Assembly (NCBI GenBank): GCA_965203525.1
Contig: OZ241898.1
Coordinates: forward strand, 3,224,001 to 3,288,000
DNA from: WTFV01 sp965203525
Lineage (GTDB): Bacteria; Acidobacteriota; Vicinamibacteria; Vicinamibacterales; UBA8438
Reading direction: 5' to 3'
Length of the DNA stretch: 64,000 nt
This document shows positions 59,581-64,000 of this stretch, piece after piece; positions within the stretch are counted from its first letter, which is position 1, and each line of letters starts with the position of its first letter. The notes below the pieces were generated by a model. The model saw nothing but the letters and a program-made list of their open reading frames with translations. It did not search any database and was not told the DNA's origin. A program made the translations under genes and the position numbers.

Positions 59581-60659
59581 CGAACTTCCAGGTCGAGATC
59601 CCGGACGGCCCGGAGGGTCTCGCCGGTGTACGTGGCTGCCTTGACCTGCTCCACGCCCTTCTTTCGGTACAGGGAGTGGACCGCCAGAGCGTCTCGTCGG
59701 TCGTCGAACGCATCGAGTGCTGCGAGGACACACTCGCGGCTGTGCGTGGTCGCGAACAGTTGCACGTCGAATTCGCCGGTCATGGCCCGTATCCGACGCC
59801 AGAACTCCGGCATGACCAGGTGGTGCAGCCCGTTTTCGATCTCGTCGACGACGACCAGACCGCCTCGAACTTCGTGGAAGGAGACGAAGAGGCGGAACAA
59901 GCGGGTCATGCCGCCGCCGAGCGCCTGCAGCGGAAGCCGCTCGCTCCGTGCCGTCGTTGCAAGGATGAACGGCTGGCCGCTCCGGTTCGTGATGACTTCG
60001 ACGTCCGCGAGCAGGGGCAGGACGACGCCGAGCGCCTGCTTCAGGTCGTCCTTCCGCCCTCGCGCAACCTGCTCCGAAAAACGGTTGATCGTCTCCATGT
60101 CGACGTCCGTCGAAGACAGAGGCAGGTGAAGGACCGCTGCCGCATGATCGGGAGGGCGGTCGACGACGGGAGTGACCACGCCACCTTCCCCCTGCACCTG
60201 TGCGACCACGCCGTTCTGCGCGCCGGCTTCGACGTCGTCGAGCCAGACCCGCATGCGTCCCCGGACGGGGACCGGAACTCGTTGCGGATCCCCGTCCGGC
60301 CGTTCGGTCCGAGACCCGTTGCCGCGCGAGGGGCCAGCCCCGGCGCCGCCGGCGATCGGAGTCGACTCGAACGCAGCCTTCCAGCGGTGCGATGCGCCTC
60401 GTTCCGTTCCAGCCAGCTCCACGACGTCGGCGCTCAGTCCCGCCAGCGGGTCGACGACGGCATGGGACGAGCGCTGTACGTGGGAGTTCCACGTCAGAGT
60501 CGGAGCAAAGCGTCCGTTGAACAGCCAGATCGCTTCGGCGACGGAGGTCTTGCCGACACCGTTGGAGCCGGTGATCAGGTTCACCCGCGGGAGTGGATCG
60601 AGCGTCAGCCCTCCGATTCCGCGGTAGCGAACTGCATGAAACGCGTTCAGGTGACTCAC
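59577..60659 (-). CDS. ABC/SMC-like ATPase (AAA_21 type), OLD-related defence candidate
   Basis: 360 residues from a GTG at 60659, with GGAG 9 bases upstream; the ATG at 60710 would add 17 unlikely residues. NAFHAVRYRGIGGLTLDPL leads to Walker A GSNGVGKTS near residue 33. The ABC signature region is LQALGGGMTRLFRLF, Walker B GLVVVDEIENGLHH, and the switch His TTHSRE, the usual set for RecF/OLD-like ATPases. No coiled-coil arm long enough for SMC is present. The gene starts 83 bases past the 3' end of tRNA-Leu and is fused by ATGA overlap to the TOPRIM gene. Confidence 0.83.
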   Translation of the reverse strand: MSHLNAFHAVRYRGIGGLTLDPLPRVNLITGSNGVGKTSVAEAIWLFNGRFAPTLTWNSHVQRSSHAVVDPLAGLSADVVELAGTERGASHRWKAAFESTPIAGGAGAGPSRGNGSRTERPDGDPQRVPVPVRGRMRVWLDDVEAGAQNGVVAQVQGEGGVVTPVVDRPPDHAAAVLHLPLSSTDVDMETINRFSEQVARGRKDDLKQALGVVLPLLADVEVITNRSGQPFILATTARSERLPLQALGGGMTRLFRLFVSFHEVRGGLVVVDEIENGLHHLVMPEFWRRIRAMTGEFDVQLFATTHSRECVLAALDAFDDRRDALAVHSLYRKKGVEQVKAATYTGETLRAVRDLDLEVR

Positions 60660-60742
60660 GGTCGGGAACTCCGGGCGTGGCGCGCCACGCGCCGGAATAC
60701 GCCAGCGCATCCGGAGCGGGGCTCCGTGGTTTGGCAGGACAC

Positions 60743-60829
60743 TGGTGCGGAAGGGGGGATTTGAACCCCCACGGGCCTTTGGCCCACCAGCCCCTCAAGC
60801 TGGCGCGTCTGCCGTTCCGCCACTTCCGC
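60743..60829 (-). tRNA. tRNA-Leu (anticodon GAG)
   Basis: Minus strand. The acceptor stem gcggaag pairs with cttccgc; anticodon stem-loop ccagc-ttgaggg-gctgg reads GAG for Leu codon CUC; a class II variable arm (tgggccaaaggcccg) is present; the T arm is gggggttcaaatccccc. Discriminator A and an encoded CCA follow at 60746-60743. Lies 40 bases downstream of secG on the same strand. Confidence 0.97.
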
Positions 60830-60869
60830 GTTCCCGGGCGGGCGTCCGAGCCGGGGCGTCCCGGCGCTG

Positions 60870-61250
60870 CTACCGCGGGTCTTCGGCCGGTTCCGGATCC
60901 TCGCCGCCGGAGGTCTCTTCCGCCGCGGCCGGCTCCGGCAGGGTCGCCGGTTCCTGCGCCTCGGCCGGCTCCGGCGCCGGCGCGTCGATGCCGCCGACGA
61001 CCGACGAGGGGCCCCGCTGGCCGATGATCGCCAGGAGCAGCGCGCCGGCCATGAACAGCGTCCCGAGCACCGTCGTCACGCGGGTCAGCAGCGAGGCGCC
61101 GGCGCGCGCGCCGAACGCCGCCTGGGTGCCCCCGCCGCCGAACGCGGCGGCGATGTCGCCCCCCTTGCCCTGCTGCAGCAGCACGACGAGTATCAGCAGC
61201 AGGCAGGCAAGCACGTAGACGCCGGACAGGATCATGGACAGCACAGCCAT
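60870..61250 (-). CDS. secG: Preprotein translocase subunit SecG
   Basis: 126 residues. Two membrane helices (ILSGVYVLACLLLILVVLL and TTVLGTLFMAGALLLAIIG) flank the conserved loop LLQQGKGGDIAAAFGGGG, as in SecG of the SecYEG channel. The C-terminal tail after the second helix is longer than usual and rich in Pro, Glu and Ala. secG followed by a tRNA-Leu gene is a frequent bacterial arrangement and supports the call. Confidence 0.93.
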   Translation of the reverse strand: MAVLSMILSGVYVLACLLLILVVLLQQGKGGDIAAAFGGGGTQAAFGARAGASLLTRVTTVLGTLFMAGALLLAIIGQRGPSSVVGGIDAPAPEPAEAQEPATLPEPAAAEETSGGEDPEPAEDPR

Positions 61251-61368
61251 GCATGATACTCCAAGTCGGGCCGTCGCGGATCGGCGGGGCCGCGCCGCGG
61301 GCCGTCCGCGCTGCGCGTTGCGGACCGTCCGGGCCGCGGGCGCCGCGATCCGCGGCGTGCTAGCCTAG

Positions 61369-61480
61369 GATGCGATGGTCGGCGCCTCCCTCGACGCTCC
61401 GCGCCTCGTCCACCCGCTGGCCAGAAGATCGAGCACCAGGGATGATGCGATGGCCGGCGCTTCCCTCGACGCTCCGCGCC
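61369..61480 (+). repeat. Duplicated 37-base segment upstream of the DUF1343 gene
   Basis: 61369-61405 and 61444-61480 match with two mismatches (pitch 75). Each contains gatgcgatgg and gctccgcgcc. They fill much of the gap between secG and the DUF1343 gene, which otherwise shows only a possible TAGGAT -10 box near 61366. Confidence 0.85.
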
Positions 61481-61538
61481 CGTTCCCGAGGCGGGCCGGC
61501 GGGAATCGGCCGACCGGCGCCGGCGCGTCCGGGCCGGC

Positions 61539-62714
61539 GTGGATGACCCGGTGGCGGTAACCCTCGGATCCGAACGGCTCCTCGCCTCCGGCGCGCTGGC
61601 CGGCCGGCGCGTCGGGGTGGTTGCGAACCCCGCGTCGGTCGACCACGCGTTCCGCCACGTCGCGGACCGCATCGCGGCCCAGCCCGGCGTGACGCTGGCC
61701 GCGCTGTTCGGGCCGCAGCACGGCTTCCACGCCGACGCGCAGGACAACATGGTCGAGACCGCCCACGCCCGGCATCCGCGGCTGGGCGTGCCGATCCACT
61801 CCCTCTACGGCGACTCGCGGGAGCCGGCGGCGGAGATGCTCGACGGGCTGGACCTGCTGGTGATCGACCTGCAGGACGTCGGGACGCGCGTCTACACCTA
61901 CGTCTACACGATGGCCAACTGCCTGCGGGCGGCCCGGCGGCGCGGGCTGCCGGTCGTGGTGTGCGACCGGCCCAACCCGATCGGCGGCGAGCAGGTCGAA
62001 GGCCCCGTTCTCGACCCGGCGTACGCGTCGTTCGTCGGGCAGTTCGCGATCCCGCTGCGGCACGGCCTGACGATCGGGGAGCTGGCGCGGCTGTTCAACG
62101 ACCACTTCGGGATCGGAGCCGACCTGGAGGTCGTCCCCCTCGGCGGCTGGTCGCGGGCGATGCGCCACGACGACGCGGACGCCCCCTGGGTCATGCCGTC
62201 GCCGAACCTGCCGACCCTCGACAGCGCCGCCGTCTACCCCGGCACGGTGCTCCTGGAGGGAACGCTGCTGTCCGAGGGCCGCGGCACCACCCGGCCGTTC
62301 GAGCTGGCGGGGGCGCCCGGCATCGATCCGGAGGCGCTGGCCGGCGCGCTGAACGGACTCGGCCTGCCCGGCGTCCGCTTCCGGCCGGCGACGTTCGAGC
62401 CGACGTTCCAGAAGCACGCCGGGCGGCCCTGCGGCGGCTGCCAGATACACGTCACCGACCGGCGCGCGTTCCGGCCGGTGGTGACCGGGGTCGCGGTGCT
62501 GGCGGCCTGCCGGCAGGCGCTCGGGGACCGCTTCCGCTGGCGCGACCCGCCGTACGAATACGAGCGCGACAAGATGCCGATCGACATCCTGGCCGGATCG
62601 CCCGCCCTGCGGCGCGACGTCGAGGCCGGCCGGACCGCGGCCGACGTCGCCGCGGGCTGGCAGGACGAACTGGAAGCGTTCGAGGCGCTCCGGCGGGACT
62701 TCCTCCTCTACTGA
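61539..62714 (+). CDS. DUF1343 family, NamZ-like exo-beta-N-acetylmuramidase
   Basis: 391 residues from a GTG; GTG at 61551 is an alternative. Family blocks: GRRVGVVANPASVD, ALFGPQHGFHADAQDNMVE, LVIDLQDVGTRVYTYVYTM, VVVCDRPNPIGGEQVEGP, WVMPSPNLPT, LLEGTLLSEGRGTTRPFE and a late YEYERDKMPIDILAG. NamZ removes MurNAc from peptidoglycan fragments; the Glu residues in EGTLLSEGRGT are likely active-site ones. No signal peptide is seen, so it would act in the cytoplasm on imported muropeptides, unless the true start is further upstream. After the stop, ctgcgacgcggccgg is repeated at 62742 and 62784. Confidence 0.87.
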   Translation: MDDPVAVTLGSERLLASGALAGRRVGVVANPASVDHAFRHVADRIAAQPGVTLAALFGPQHGFHADAQDNMVETAHARHPRLGVPIHSLYGDSREPAAEMLDGLDLLVIDLQDVGTRVYTYVYTMANCLRAARRRGLPVVVCDRPNPIGGEQVEGPVLDPAYASFVGQFAIPLRHGLTIGELARLFNDHFGIGADLEVVPLGGWSRAMRHDDADAPWVMPSPNLPTLDSAAVYPGTVLLEGTLLSEGRGTTRPFELAGAPGIDPEALAGALNGLGLPGVRFRPATFEPTFQKHAGRPCGGCQIHVTDRRAFRPVVTGVAVLAACRQALGDRFRWRDPPYEYERDKMPIDILAGSPALRRDVEAGRTAADVAAGWQDELEAFEALRRDFLLY

Positions 62715-62880
62715 CCGCGGCCGGCGTGCCGGCCGGCCCCCCTGCGACGCGGCCGGCACGGACGGAGGGGCTGGCAGCCTTGTCTGCGACGCGGCCGGTG
62801 ACCTTGGCCGTCGCGGCCGGCGCCTCGGCGCGGCCTTGCCCGGCATCGCCCGCTCGGCCCGCGCCGCGCGGGGACGTCGA

Positions 62881-63560
62881 TCAGCCGCCGGTGTCCTCGT
62901 CGTCCACCGCCTCGCAGGCCGCCAGTTCCCAGCCGTGGAACACCAGCGCCACGCCGACGTGCCGCACCGCCGGCCGGAGGCGGCGCAGGCCCTCGTCGGC
63001 CAGATAGCCGCGCAACTGCGCCCGCGCCTCCCGCAGCCGGGAGGCCACCGCGTCCCGTCCGCCGCCTCGCCGCGCCGCAGGTACTTGAGCTCGATGACGT
63101 AGCCGTAGCGGACGTCCGGATACCGGGCGAGGAACGGCTCGAGGTGCAGGTCCGCGTATCCCTTGTTCAGCTCGCGCTCGGAGCGGATCAGGAAGTGGCC
63201 GGCCAGGCTGAAGTGCACCGCCAGGAACGCCTGCACCACCTTCTCCCCGTCCAGGGTGTCGTCGAAGGCGGAGAAGTTGAAGCGCAGGATGACGTAGCGC
63301 GAGCGGTCGTCCGTCGGTTTCCGGCCGGCGTCGGTGCCCTCGAAGACGGCGTCCCACTCGTCGGCGCGGGTGCGGTCGTAGTAGTTCTCGAGCACCGACC
63401 CCACGGGGCTCTTGCCGAAGCGCCGGGGGCGGATCAGGAACGGCGCCGCATCCCGGCTGCACTGCGTCGTTCGTCGGTCGCGCAGGGCCGCCATGCTCCC
63501 TCCGCACGCCTTGTCAGCCGGGCGCCCCGCCCGTCCCGGTGCGACGCGGGGTTTCGCCAC
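62881..63560 (-). pseudogene. Remnant of an AAA/PD-(D/E)xK nuclease (DUF1703-type)
   Basis: Pieces of a usually 500-600 residue protein are joined. FLIRPRRFGKSPVGSVLENY carries the family's Walker-A-like site but its N-terminal neighbour sequence is missing. VRYGYVIELKYLRRGE with ELNKGYADLHLEPFL is the C-terminal nuclease core, hundreds of residues too close, so the middle is deleted. A frameshift near 63060 then moves the tail (LREARAQLRGYLADEGL and so on, ending 62881) to another frame. The 5' part starts inside the dispersed repeat. Not functional as read. Confidence 0.75.
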
Positions 63561-63562
63561 GG
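63495..63562 (-). repeat. Dispersed intergenic repeat, copy 2
   Basis: Matches 56111-56179 with about six differences. It lies 5 bases after the stop of the minus-strand gene at 63568 and runs into the nuclease remnant. The hairpin seen in copy 1 has lost its second arm here. Confidence 0.75.
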
Positions 63563-63567
63563 GCTGT

Positions 63568-64000
63568 TCAGGACGACGGCGGCAGCGGCACGGTCATGTA
63601 ATCCAGCTCGCCCAAAACGTTGGCGTTGTTGTTGCAAGATAAAATGAACCTTGTGCGTGTGGTTCTCGGGATGCTGAAGGTCCACAGACGGGCCGGGTCG
63701 TCCGTGTAGCCCGACGGCACCCGGGGTATCGGGTTTCCATCGCCGTCGAGACGGCGCACGGAGGCTTCGCTGTCGAGAAGCTCGGCTCCGTTCCGATCTA
63801 TTGTGGCCTGGCCGCCCCCTGGCAATCTTTGCGCGACCCAGACTCCGTAGTCGGGGGTGTCACTGCCCGCCACGCAACCAACGTCGATGATGCCCCCCCA
63901 GGCCCAGCTTCCCTCGGAATAGACCTGGGCGATCACCCGGCCGGTCTCTCCCTCGGCGTAGTACCACCTTGCCCACCGGACCAGAAAGGATCCGCCGCCG
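63568..64000 (-). CDS. C-terminal part of an unknown protein, continues past the window
   Basis: The frame is open from 64000 to the stop at 63568 (about 143 residues seen; GTG at 63936 is probably internal). The sequence is rich in Trp, Gly and Asp, with beta-strand character (RWARWYYAEGETG, YSEGSWAWGGIIDVGC, FSIPRTTRTRFILSC) and no membrane segment. GC content is somewhat lower than in its neighbours. I do not recognise the family. Confidence 0.6.
   Translation of the reverse strand, partial: GGGSFLVRWARWYYAEGETGRVIAQVYSEGSWAWGGIIDVGCVAGSDTPDYGVWVAQRLPGGGQATIDRNGAELLDSEASVRRLDGDGNPIPRVPSGYTDDPARLWTFSIPRTTRTRFILSCNNNANVLGELDYMTVPLPPSS

Noticed and set aside
58920..60746. Integrated element with att sites bounded by the tRNA-Leu 3' end
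   Set aside because: No second copy of the tRNA end is seen downstream of the TOPRIM gene and there is no integrase.
734..61480. CRISPR-like repeat-spacer units (repeats 26-40 bases, spacers 30-45 bases)
   Set aside because: Only two or three copies at each place, a different repeat sequence at every locus, repeats that contain gene ends, and no cas genes in the window.

Overview
The window is a very GC-rich bacterial chromosome segment from a Gram-negative organism. Lipid A and LPS genes (lpxD, a heptosyltransferase), an OAR-type TonB-dependent outer-membrane protein, a DUF1800/DUF1501 pair, an SRRxxLK-type export signal and many secreted proteins of acidobacterial type point to Acidobacteriota, probably the Vicinamibacteria side. 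That placement is inference from gene content; no 16S rRNA is present. The text behaves as one chromosomal contig with genes on both strands and no plasmid or prophage backbone.

Layout. 1-7 kb: envelope genes (3' part of lpxD, heptosyltransferase, lone ABC ATPase, YbdK-type ligase, NfeD-like protein, sugar-nucleotide epimerase, secreted amidohydrolase). 7-11.4 kb: RNase P RNA, an NtrC-family regulator, bioB and a PLP aminotransferase. 11.4-18 kb: a haem-motif/TPR protein, a secreted metallo-hydrolase, an enolase-superfamily enzyme and a GT4 glycosyltransferase. 18-26 kb: a 1517-residue STAND/NACHT-like NTPase (candidate defence gene) divergent from a 1032-residue TonB-type receptor. 26-31.8 kb: two DUF4143-type ATPases flanking a fused CofG-CofH FO synthase (coenzyme F420 pathway) and a membrane-anchored protein that may be its client. 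31.9-33.7 kb: a complete ISKra4-family insertion sequence with a canonical -1 frameshift site. 33.8-45 kb: DUF1800/DUF1501 pair, a nucleotidyltransferase pair, a Uma2 endonuclease, a cyclase, and a class-C beta-lactamase-like hydrolase with a decayed second copy next to a fragment of a related IS. 45-54.5 kb: a CoA-ester gene set (acyl-CoA dehydrogenase, CaiB CoA-transferase, MaoC hydratase, MmgE/PrpD, CitE lyase) suggesting breakdown of a branched C5 dicarboxylate. 54.5-64 kb: an atypical HemW-like radical SAM protein, a large M1-like peptidase, an overlapping ATPase-TOPRIM pair just beyond a tRNA-Leu gene, secG, a NamZ/DUF1343 glycosidase, a nuclease remnant and the end of an unknown gene.

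The most unusual feature is spread over the whole window. Next to gene ends there are short direct repeats of about 26-40 bases. At most sites there are two or three copies, at a pitch of about 60-77 bases and most often 71-73. At several loci the repeated segment is the end of the gene itself: the last codons and stop of lpxD, the epimerase, the Uma2 gene and the gene at 39062, the 3' end of the RNase P RNA, and the start region of the TPR gene. The repeat sequence differs at every locus. I know of no named element with this behaviour. The other leads are the STAND NTPase, whose N-terminus resembles a nuclease domain with its catalytic residues lost, and the tRNA-adjacent ATPase-TOPRIM pair.
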